Source of the DNA: Aphodovivens avicola
GTDB lineage: Bacteria > Actinomycetota > Coriobacteriia > Coriobacteriales > Eggerthellaceae
Assembly: GCA_018712515.1 (NCBI GenBank)
Contig: DVGW01000001.1
Coordinates: 1 to 35,590 of the forward strand
Length of the DNA stretch: 35,590 nt
Direction: 5' to 3'
Shown one piece after another: positions 25,513 through 32,153 of the stretch (its first letter is position 1; each line of letters begins with the position of its first letter). The notes under the pieces are model-generated. The model worked only from the letters and a program-made list of their open reading frames with translations. It did no database searches and was not told the DNA's origin. A program made the translations under genes and the position numbers.

Positions 25513-25577
25513 ACGGATCCGCGACCAAAATGCGCAATAACTTGGTGCTCAAATGCGCATTTCGGTCGCGGATCCGT
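25513..25577. repeat. Long palindrome after the Nudix locus
   Basis: Arms of 24 bp (25513-25536 and 25554-25577) are complementary except for one position, around a 17-nt centre. The arm contains GGATCCGCGACC and ATGCGCA. No T run follows directly, although TTTTTT occurs at 25600-25605. It lies between converging genes and could end transcription from both sides, or be a dispersed palindromic repeat. Confidence 0.8.
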
Positions 25578-25655
25578 TCGCGTCAGCGCTAAGCGGGCGT
25601 TTTTTCTCGGAGGGCGTTGCCGCTCTTTCCTCCGAAGCTGCGTTGGCGCGGGCGC

Positions 25656-26357
25656 CTATCTCACTTTCAGCGACTGCAGGTAATCCTTCGTCTCCTCGTC
25701 GATGCGGCGGCTCTCGCGCGCCTTCTGCAGCGACTTGTTGTGCGTCCAGGCGTCCAGGACGATGGGACGCGCCTCGAACAGCGGCAACGTCGCCTCCGGC
25801 TGCTTGATCAGCGCGAACGAGTAGTACCAAGCGCGCGCCATGTTGATGTAGTATTCCGGACGGTCGATCCGTGCGACGAGTTGCAGGTGCTCGGGCTCGA
25901 ACGCGTCGTCGAGGAACAGCGTCATCAGCTGCACCACGCCGAAGCGCACCATGTACTCGGGCTTCGCCGCCATCCATCCGCGGATGCGCTCGAGCACCGC
26001 GGGAAGGTCCTTCTTGAACGCCGGAACGCGGATGAGATCGCATGTGGCCCAGTTATCGACGTGCGGCAGGAACGCATCCAGTAGCTCGAACGCTTCGTCG
26101 GGCGTCTTCGCCAGAAGCCCGATGAGCTCGCCGTGGAGGTTGCCCTCCTCGTAGAGCGCATGCGGCAGCCGCGCCATGAACGCCCGCGCCTCGTCCTCGC
26201 GCGTCCGCGCCATCTCGCGGGCATAGCGGCGCAGCGCGGGCGCGCGCACGCCCAGCACGCGTGCGGGGTCGATCGTGGGGATGAGCTTGGATTGGAACCG
26301 CTGGTAGGCGGGATCGGCGAGCGCAGCGAGCTCGCGTGTGACGGGGGATTCGGTCAT
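25656..26357 (-). CDS. AlkD-like DNA alkylation repair protein
   Basis: HEAT-like repeat DNA glycosylase family (AlkC/AlkD) that removes alkylated bases, typically N3- and N7-alkylpurines. The 233-residue protein has the conserved RVLGVRAPALRRYARE, YEEGNLHGELIGLL and PHVDNWATCDLI segments; the last holds the Asp/Trp active-site positions. The start is ATG 26357 (MTESPVTREL), which overlaps the upstream LysR stop in ATGA, so translation is probably coupled. A separate Ada-AlkA/MGMT operon lies 6 kb downstream. Confidence 0.88.
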   Translation of the reverse strand: MTESPVTRELAALADPAYQRFQSKLIPTIDPARVLGVRAPALRRYAREMARTREDEARAFMARLPHALYEEGNLHGELIGLLAKTPDEAFELLDAFLPHVDNWATCDLIRVPAFKKDLPAVLERIRGWMAAKPEYMVRFGVVQLMTLFLDDAFEPEHLQLVARIDRPEYYINMARAWYYSFALIKQPEATLPLFEARPIVLDAWTHNKSLQKARESRRIDEETKDYLQSLKVR

Positions 26358-27223
26358 AGCCTTTGCTCCTGTTCCTGATTCTCCTGATGAGCGGCCCATT
26401 CGAACAGCTCGAGGGCTTGCGCCGGGCCGTCGACGTTGGCGATCAGGTAAAAGATCGCGCGGGCCTCGGGCTCGTCGAGCGGCACGACGGTGCGCCCGGG
26501 CATCTGGCCGGCGAGGTAGGCGGCGTCGGTGACGAATCCCAGAAGCGGCGAGGTCGTCGACAGCCGTTCGAACACCACGCGGTCTTCCTGCACCAAAAAC
26601 GTCGAATGCGGCATCTTCTCATCGACCAGCCCGCGCCAGAATCCGATGCCTCCCATCAGCAGGAAATCCTCGCCGTCCACGTCGGCGAACGTGAGCGATT
26701 CCCGCTGTGCGAAGGGATGTCCGTCCGGCACGCTGATAGCGAGCACCTCCTCCATCAGATGGCAGCAGCGCACGGCGGGGTAGCGCAACGGCTTGAGAGA
26801 AATGCCCAAATCAAGGTCGCGGTCGAGTATGCCGCGCTCCACATCCTGCTGGCGCATGGTGCGCGATGACAGCAGCCGCTCCGGAAAGCGCTCGACCGAC
26901 AGCGCTGTGAGGCGCCAGAGCGGCGCGGGCGCAACCGTCCCCACCAAAAGCGACGTGGCGCGATGAGCCAGCTCGTCGAGCGCAATGCGCATGAGCCGCT
27001 CTTCGTGAAGGATCGAGCGCGCGTATTCCAACGCCGTCCTGCCTGCATGGTTGAGCGCAATGCTGCGCCCGTTGCGATCGAGCAGCGTGCAGCCCAGATC
27101 CGCCTCGAGCCGCGCGAGCGAGCGGCTCAGCGCGGGCTGCGAGATGCGCAGCCGCTCTGCCGCCGCGCTCACGGTGCCGAGCTCGGCGACCGCCTCCAAC
27201 TGTTTCAACTGGTCGGTGTTCAT
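26354..27223 (-). CDS. LysR-family transcriptional regulator
   Basis: A 289-residue LysR-type regulator with an N-terminal winged helix (MNTDQLKQLEAVAELGTVSA, then RLRISQPALSRSLARLEADL) and a substrate-binding effector domain from about residue 90. It is divergent from an aldo-keto reductase, the usual target position for LysR proteins, and its stop overlaps the AlkD-like start. It has a near-consensus promoter inside an inverted repeat, suggesting autoregulation. The effector is unknown. Confidence 0.92.
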   Translation of the reverse strand: MNTDQLKQLEAVAELGTVSAAAERLRISQPALSRSLARLEADLGCTLLDRNGRSIALNHAGRTALEYARSILHEERLMRIALDELAHRATSLLVGTVAPAPLWRLTALSVERFPERLLSSRTMRQQDVERGILDRDLDLGISLKPLRYPAVRCCHLMEEVLAISVPDGHPFAQRESLTFADVDGEDFLLMGGIGFWRGLVDEKMPHSTFLVQEDRVVFERLSTTSPLLGFVTDAAYLAGQMPGRTVVPLDEPEARAIFYLIANVDGPAQALELFEWAAHQENQEQEQRL

Positions 27224-27263
27224 CTCTCTCCCTTATGCGCGTCGTGCATATGAAACACCTTGA

Positions 27264-27296
27264 TTGGCATTGTACTTCATGAGACGGGATTGCCAA
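27264..27296 (-). promoter_or_regulatory. lysR promoter with embedded inverted repeat
   Basis: On the minus strand -35 TTGGCA (27296-27291), a 16-nt spacer and -10 TACAAT (27274-27269) form a good vegetative promoter. TTGGCA also occurs on plus at 27264-27269, making a TTGGCA/TGCCAA inverted repeat across the promoter, a plausible LysR site serving both divergent genes. Confidence 0.7.
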
Positions 27297-27336
27297 AATG
27301 GCATCAGAGGTTCGATCCGCAACGAAAGGATGTAGC

Positions 27337-28194
27337 ATGATCCACTTCAAGATGAACGATGGCCACGAGATTCCCGCGTTGGGCTTCGGCGTGTACCTGA
27401 TGACCTCCGCGGAGGTGGAGGAGTTCCTGCCGAAGGCCATCGAGGCGGGCTACCGTCATATCGACACCGCCAACGCGTACTTCAACGAGGTCGCCGTTGG
27501 CAAGGTCATCCGCGAGAGCGGCATCCCGCGCGAGGACTTCTTCGTCACCACCAAGCTGTTCCCGCAAAGCTACCCCTACGAGCAGTGCAAGGCAGACATC
27601 GACGCGACGCTCGAGCGTCTGGGCCTCGATTACGTCGACCTGCTTCTGTTCCACCAGCCCTACGGCGATTACGTCGGCGGCTGGCGCGCGATGGAGGAGG
27701 CCGTGTGCGCGGGCAAGGTGCGTTCGATCGGCCTGTCGAACTTCCCCGTGCACAAGATCGAGCAGATCATGGAGGTCGCTCAGATCAAGCCGGCTGCGCT
27801 GCAGGTGGAGCTCAATCCCTACTGGAATCAGCATGCGCTTAAGGCCGAGCTGGCGAAGATCGGGCTGGGCGACATCGTCTACGAAGGCTGGTACCCGTTC
27901 GGCCACGGCGACGCGAAACTGCTCGCCGAGCCGGTGATCGCCAAGATCGCCGAGGCGCATGGCAAGACGGTCGCTCAGGTCATCCTGCGCTGGATGCTGC
28001 AGGAGGGTGTGGTGACGTTCCCGAAGACCACCAACCCGCAGCATATCCTCGACAACATCGACGTGTTCGACTTCGAGCTGTCCGACGACGAGATGGCGCG
28101 CATCAACGCGCTGCCGCAGAAGGCCTACTACGACGTGCCCGAGAAGGCGCCCGATTTCGTGCTGGTGCAAAACGATTACAGCAAGCAGGCGTAG
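27337..28194 (+). CDS. Aldo-keto reductase
   Basis: NADPH-dependent carbonyl reductase of the AKR superfamily (2,5-diketo-gluconate reductase-like group); substrate unknown. The 285-residue TIM barrel shows the catalytic tetrad Asp43 and Tyr48 (HIDTANAYFNE), Lys73 (VTTKLF) and His106 (LLFHQPYGD). The signature SIGLSNFPVHKIEQI and a C-terminal FPKTTNPQHI cofactor segment are also present. ATG 27337 follows AAAGGA; an upstream in-frame ATG at 27298 lacks a ribosome site. Probably under the divergent LysR regulator. Confidence 0.92.
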   Translation: MIHFKMNDGHEIPALGFGVYLMTSAEVEEFLPKAIEAGYRHIDTANAYFNEVAVGKVIRESGIPREDFFVTTKLFPQSYPYEQCKADIDATLERLGLDYVDLLLFHQPYGDYVGGWRAMEEAVCAGKVRSIGLSNFPVHKIEQIMEVAQIKPAALQVELNPYWNQHALKAELAKIGLGDIVYEGWYPFGHGDAKLLAEPVIAKIAEAHGKTVAQVILRWMLQEGVVTFPKTTNPQHILDNIDVFDFELSDDEMARINALPQKAYYDVPEKAPDFVLVQNDYSKQA

Positions 28195-28290
28195 GGATGC
28201 GGTATTGGCCTGATGGCGACGCTCTGCGCTGAAAGATCCTGGCGCGCCTGATCTGGCGGAGCTTCAGGCAGTGCGGCTCGCCAGGCGCCG

Positions 28291-28443
28291 CTACCTGAAC
28301 AGCGACTTGGTGAGGGCGATGTAGCTTTCCGCGAGCAGACGGGGATCGGCGGCGAACGCCGCTCGCGCCCAGCGGATGATCATGTCGACGAGGGATCCCG
28401 CGATGTGCTCGACGAGGAACCGCCGATCCACCGATCTCACCTC
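28291..28443 (-). pseudogene. C-terminal remnant of a TetR-family regulator
   Basis: The last roughly 45 codons, from RFLVEHIAGSLVDMIIRWAR to LLAESYIALTKSLFR, look like the terminal helices of a TetR ligand-binding domain. Upstream in this frame there is no helix-turn-helix, and no continuation was seen in the other two minus frames up to 28620. The N-terminal two-thirds are therefore missing. It probably marks a deletion at which the DUF262 module now begins. Confidence 0.45.
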
Positions 28444-28523
28444 CCCGAGAGGGGATTGAGCGCCCCGTATCCCTATCGTTCGCCCGCCTCGAGAATGGCG
28501 GTGCGCCGTCGCCGTTTTGGAAG

Positions 28524-28598
28524 TAGAATAGGGGGTGATAAGGCGCATCGTCGCCGACATCGCGAACACCATGCGGGGGCGCCCCGCGGAGCCCCCGC
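28524..28598 (+). promoter_or_regulatory. Promoter and leader hairpin of the DUF262 operon
   Basis: A -10-like TAGAAT (28524-28529) precedes a strong 8-bp hairpin GCGGGGGC (28573-28580)/GCCCCCGC (28591-28598) with a 10-nt GC-rich loop. The ribosome site GAGGAGGGGA (28612-28621) follows 13 nt later. The hairpin has no T run, so it is more likely a leader structure than a terminator. Confidence 0.45.
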
Positions 28599-28626
28599 GG
28601 CACTGCGTGCCGAGGAGGGGAATCCT

Positions 28627-29781
28627 ATGGAAGTCACCCAGACCACGATCCTCGATCTGCTCTCCGATTCCGCAAACGGGCTTGCCATACCCTCGTACCA
28701 GCGCGTGTACTCATGGACCACGCGCCAGTGCGAGGAGCTGTGGCTCGATGTGCTGCGTGCCGGCCGCGACAGCCGCCCGCATTTCACGGGCGTGATGCTG
28801 TTCGAAGGGGAGGGGGTCGCGGATGGAGATGTCTCGCGCGACGGCTCCCCGCACGGCGGCAACGCCTCCGGGCGCATTGATGTCATCGACGGCCAGCAGC
28901 GCCTGACGACGCTCACGCTGCTCCTTCTCGCGTTCGCGCGCCATCTGGGCAAGGAGGGCGCGCCCTCCGCCTCGGGCGATGCCGCCCGCGCCGTCTGCAC
29001 CGTCGACGGCCTGCCGCATCCCGAAGAGATCGCGAAGCGCTTCCTGCTCGTCTCCGGCGCCGAGGGCTTCGAGCCCCGCCTGCTCCTTTCACGTGAGGAC
29101 GACGCCACGCTGCGCGCCGAGCTGCTCGGCGGCGAGCTTCCCCTCCATCCCTCTCAGCGCGTCATGGGCAACCTGTCGTACTTCGAGGAGCGGATGGCGG
29201 ATCCCGCGTTCGATGCGGGCCGCTTCTGGGACGGGGTGGGGCGGCTGTTCGTCCTGGTCGTGCACGCCGACAGCGCGCTCGACGCCCAGGAGGTGTTCGA
29301 GAGCGTCAATTCCAAGGGCTTGCCGCTTTCCCTGGCCGACATGGTGCGCAACTACCTGCTTTTGGAGGAGGACCTCGACGAGCAGGAACGCCTCTACGAC
29401 GAGTACTGGTTCGAAGCCGAAAGCCTCTTCTATCCCGATCCCGCCTCGCTCAAGCTGAACAGCGCCATCAAGGCGTGGTTGAGCATCCGGTTCCGCCAGG
29501 CGCGCATCGGCAGTCCCGAGCAGGTGTACCACTCGTTCAAACGCTACGTGGAGGACGAGTTCAAGGGCACGCGTGAGAGCGTCCTCAAGGAGCTGCGCTC
29601 GTTCTGCTTCATGTGGCGCGAGCAGTACCGCTACCACGCGGTTAACAAGTTCTACGCCCGCAACTGGGCCGAAGACGGCCAGCATACCCGGACCGGCGCG
29701 TACGTGCGCAAGGCGGCGAGCCACGAGGAGTACGCGACGCGCATCCAGCGCGGCGTCCGGGAAGTCGACGAGAGGTGGTAG
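28627..29781 (+). CDS. DUF262 protein A (GmrS-like, no nuclease domain)
   Basis: Belongs to the DUF262 family, the NTP-binding module of GmrSD/SspE-type restriction factors. The 384-residue protein has I21PSYQRVYSW30, then the family hallmark D88GQQRLTTL, the conserved FESVNSKGLPLSLADMVRN (224-242), and a helical middle region to the end (VYHSFKRYVEDEF). Full-length relatives continue with a DUF1524 HNH nuclease; this protein stops where that would start. GAGGAGGGGA precedes ATG 28627. The next DUF262 gene starts 6 bp downstream, so they form an operon. A role in phage defence is inferred from family, not shown. Confidence 0.85.
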   Translation: MEVTQTTILDLLSDSANGLAIPSYQRVYSWTTRQCEELWLDVLRAGRDSRPHFTGVMLFEGEGVADGDVSRDGSPHGGNASGRIDVIDGQQRLTTLTLLLLAFARHLGKEGAPSASGDAARAVCTVDGLPHPEEIAKRFLLVSGAEGFEPRLLLSREDDATLRAELLGGELPLHPSQRVMGNLSYFEERMADPAFDAGRFWDGVGRLFVLVVHADSALDAQEVFESVNSKGLPLSLADMVRNYLLLEEDLDEQERLYDEYWFEAESLFYPDPASLKLNSAIKAWLSIRFRQARIGSPEQVYHSFKRYVEDEFKGTRESVLKELRSFCFMWREQYRYHAVNKFYARNWAEDGQHTRTGAYVRKAASHEEYATRIQRGVREVDERW

Positions 29782-29787
29782 ACGGCG

Positions 29788-30837
29788 ATGAAGATCACGA
29801 AGACGACGCTTCTCGAGATGCTGGGCGAGGTCGGCGCCCGCTACGTCATCCCGGTGTACCAACGCGCCTATTCCTGGACCGAAAGCCAGTGCGATGCGTT
29901 CTGGGACGATGCGGTGCAAACCGCGCGCGACCGCCGGCCCCATTACACGGGCGTGTCGCTGTACCGCCTCGGACGGAGCGGAGGCGCCGGGCGCAGCCTC
30001 ATACTCGTCGACGGCCAGCAGCGCTTGGCGACGGCGACGCTGCTCCTTGCGGCGATGAGGGATTTCGTCCGCGACGACGACCCCGAACTCGCCGACGAGC
30101 TGAATGCGCGCTACCTCACGGTGGAGACGGAGGAGGGGCGCGTCCCCAAGATCGTCCTGTCCCGTTTCGACCGGCCGTCGATGGATGCCGTCGTCCTCGG
30201 CGGCGAGAAGCCCGAGGGCGATCGAGCCTCCGCCTTGGTCCATCAGACCTATGACCGCTATATCGGCAAACTGAGACGCAGCGGCGCGGATCCGCGGGAA
30301 GCGCTGCGCGGGCTGGAGCTGTTCACCATCGTCATGGCGCAGCTGGAAGGCGAGGACAAACCGCAGCTCGTCTACGAGAGCCTCAACGCGAAGGGATCCC
30401 CGCTGCGCGTCTCCGACCTGGTGCGCAACCTCCTTCTGACCCGCGTGGGCAAAGAGGAGCAGCGCAGGCTGTTCGAACTGTACTGGGAGCCGCTCGAGAC
30501 CGCCTTCGACGAGCTGGAGGAGCGCGTCATGGAGCAGCGCAAGACGCCGATCGGCGTCCCGCCGCAGCGCCGTCGCGCCAAGGTGGAGGGCGTGGTGTTC
30601 GATGCGGCGCTCCATGCATGGGCGACGCGGCACATCCCGCGCGCGAACATGCGCACGCGCACCGATATGTACGGTGCGTTCAAAAAGCACCTGACCGGCA
30701 AGCTGGACATGCCGCTGGAGAGGGTTTTGGAAAGCATCAGCGCGACCTGCCTGGACTTCGCCGGGCGGATCGATTCCACCTACGCGACCACCCATATCGA
30801 GTGGGTCATGGGCAAGCCCGAGGGGTTCGGCGGCTAG
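29788..30837 (+). CDS. DUF262 protein B (paralogue of A, no nuclease domain)
   Basis: Second DUF262 protein, 349 residues. Same plan as its neighbour: I21PVYQRAYSW30, D75GQQRLATATL, YESLNAKGSPLRVSDLVRN (196-214 region), then helices with a shared MYGAFKKHL segment (VYHSFKRYV in A). It differs by a shorter loop before DGQQR and by a charged insertion (QRKTPIGVPPQRRRAKVEG). No HNH (DUF1524) domain, and no downstream frame that could encode one. Its ribosome site GAGGTGG lies inside the last codons of gene A, indicating coupled translation. A hetero-oligomeric pair is a reasonable guess. Confidence 0.84.
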   Translation: MKITKTTLLEMLGEVGARYVIPVYQRAYSWTESQCDAFWDDAVQTARDRRPHYTGVSLYRLGRSGGAGRSLILVDGQQRLATATLLLAAMRDFVRDDDPELADELNARYLTVETEEGRVPKIVLSRFDRPSMDAVVLGGEKPEGDRASALVHQTYDRYIGKLRRSGADPREALRGLELFTIVMAQLEGEDKPQLVYESLNAKGSPLRVSDLVRNLLLTRVGKEEQRRLFELYWEPLETAFDELEERVMEQRKTPIGVPPQRRRAKVEGVVFDAALHAWATRHIPRANMRTRTDMYGAFKKHLTGKLDMPLERVLESISATCLDFAGRIDSTYATTHIEWVMGKPEGFGG

Positions 30838-30842
30838 GGGGA

Positions 30843-30878
30843 GCCGCCTGCCGGGCGGGCGGTGCGGCGGCAGGCGGC
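30843..30878. terminator. GC hairpin between DUF262-B and the PNPOx-like gene
   Basis: An 11-bp perfect stem (30843-30853 with 30868-30878) with a 14-nt loop and no T run lies between converging genes. It may stop transcription from either side only weakly. Confidence 0.5.
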
Positions 30879-30896
30879 GCGGCGGCGGGCGGGTCG

Positions 30897-31322
30897 CTAA
30901 CCCACCGGCAGGATGCGCTCGATGCGCAGGATCATGACGGCGGGGTTCATGCGCGGGAAGCCCTCCGCCACGCGGCGGTGCTCCTCGGCCGTCTCGCCCT
31001 CGGGGCGCACCAGGGCAAGATCGAGCCTCGCTCCGGCGTGGCGCGCCGCCTTGTCCTCGGCGGTCGGGTTCGCCACGTCGTAGACCAGGCGCGCGACCCC
31101 TGTGCGTTCGATGTTGGCGCGCGTGTGGTTGTCGGCGAGCATCAAGATGACGTGCTCGTCGTCGGGCATCGCCGGCGCGAAGATGGCGGCGTCGGGCGTG
31201 CCGTCGGGATTGACGGTGGCGACGATGCACACGCCCTCGAAGCGCCCCATCGATGCGCGCAGCGCGGCGGCGTCCATGTCGGTGAACTTGCGGGCGGCGG
31301 TGTCCTTTTCGCTTCGGCCCAT
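30897..31322 (-). CDS. Pyridoxamine 5'-phosphate oxidase-like flavoprotein
   Basis: A 141-residue protein of the FMN-binding split-barrel (PNPOx-like) superfamily. The pattern GVCIVATVNPDGTPDAAIFA, then HVILMLADNHTRANIERTG and ARLVYDV, matches this fold. Substrate and cofactor (FMN, F420 or haem) cannot be assigned from sequence. AAGGAG precedes ATG 31322, and a possible -10 TATGCT lies at 31361-31356 (minus). No partner gene is adjacent. Confidence 0.8.
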   Translation of the reverse strand: MGRSEKDTAARKFTDMDAAALRASMGRFEGVCIVATVNPDGTPDAAIFAPAMPDDEHVILMLADNHTRANIERTGVARLVYDVANPTAEDKAARHAGARLDLALVRPEGETAEEHRRVAEGFPRMNPAVMILRIERILPVG

Positions 31323-31501
31323 AGCGTCTCCTTCCCGATCCGGGTGCTTTCGCCCAGCATACTCCCTTTTCGCCCGCGCCGCGCGGTGCGTCCCCTCCGG
31401 AGGAGGCGTCGTTTCCCTCCCGTTTACTGGGTCGTTTGACGCCGAAGATCAACTTTTCCTTTAAGGTTGCCGATGGACCGTCGGGCTTTCCTGCACGTGA
31501 A

Positions 31502-31507
31502 TATAAT
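31502..31507 (+). promoter_or_regulatory. -10 element for the four-helix membrane protein
   Basis: TATAAT, 56 bp upstream of the start codon, in the most AT-rich part of this region. A 10-bp palindrome, GTATCGATAC (31532-31541), lies in the leader. No good -35. Confidence 0.5.
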
Positions 31508-31562
31508 TGTTCGGCCTTTGCTTCGAATAAAGTATCGATACGTTGCGTATGAAGGGAAATCC

Positions 31563-32039
31563 ATGACCGGTTCTCAGAAAGTCATCAAGGTCGTTTCGAT
31601 CCTCGTCATCATCGTCGCCATCCTCTCCATCCTGCTCGGCCTGGCTTCCTGCGTGGGCGGCTTCGCCGGTGTTGCCGCGAGCAGCGGTGTTTCCGAGAGC
31701 GAGCAGGAGACGCTCGCGCTGGGCGCCGGACTGCTGTTCTTCTTGGGCGGCGGCGCGATCATCAGCGGCGTCATCGACCTCATCGTCGGCATGTTGGGCG
31801 TGCGCGGTGCCAACAACCCCGAAAAGATCATGCCGTTCTTCGTGATCTCCATCATCGCCGTGGTGTTCGCGGTCTTCAACCTGATCGGCTGCTTCACCAC
31901 CGGTCAGATGGACGCCACCACCATCGCGAGCGCCGTCGTGCAGCTCGTCCTCATGGTGGCCTGCGTCGTCCTGGCCAACAACGTCCGCAACCTGCGCAAC
32001 CGCATCTACGACCAGGGCTTCCGCCAGCAGCAGCGATAA
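31563..32039 (+). CDS. Hypothetical four-helix membrane protein
   Basis: Unrecognised integral membrane protein of 158 residues. Four hydrophobic segments: VIKVVSILVIIVAILSILLG, LALGAGLLFFLGGGAIISGV, FFVISIIAVVFAVFNLIG and the region IASAVVQLVLMVACVVL, followed by a polar Arg/Gln tail (NRIYDQGFRQQQR). The first segment could also be read as a signal anchor. ATG 31563 follows AAGGGAAA; the upstream open frame lacks a ribosome site. It stands alone with its own promoter. The layout resembles small tetraspan proteins of unknown function in Gram-positives. Confidence 0.8.
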   Translation: MTGSQKVIKVVSILVIIVAILSILLGLASCVGGFAGVAASSGVSESEQETLALGAGLLFFLGGGAIISGVIDLIVGMLGVRGANNPEKIMPFFVISIIAVVFAVFNLIGCFTTGQMDATTIASAVVQLVLMVACVVLANNVRNLRNRIYDQGFRQQQR

Positions 32040-32105
32040 TGTGCATCGCGGCATCGGATGAAGGCGGTTTCGTCATTCCGATGTCCGAAAACGGCTGGTT
32101 ATCCG

Positions 32106-32148
32106 AGACCTTCCTGCTAGACTTGGGATGCAGTCGGCAGGGAGGTCT
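32106..32148 (+). promoter_or_regulatory. Inverted repeat around the ada -10 and ribosome site
   Basis: AGACCTTCCTGC (32106-32117) and GCAGGGAGGTCT (32137-32148) are complementary at 11 of 12 positions. They flank a -10-like TAGACT (32118-32123); the right arm contains the ribosome site GGGAGGT. Either a DNA operator for the Ada protein or, if transcription starts upstream, an RNA hairpin hiding the ribosome site. Confidence 0.5.
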
Positions 32149-32153
32149 TTTTC

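Noticed and set aside
29089..31452. 787-codon minus-strand frame opposite the DUF262 pair
   Set aside because: No recognisable domains; a shadow of two GC-rich genes.
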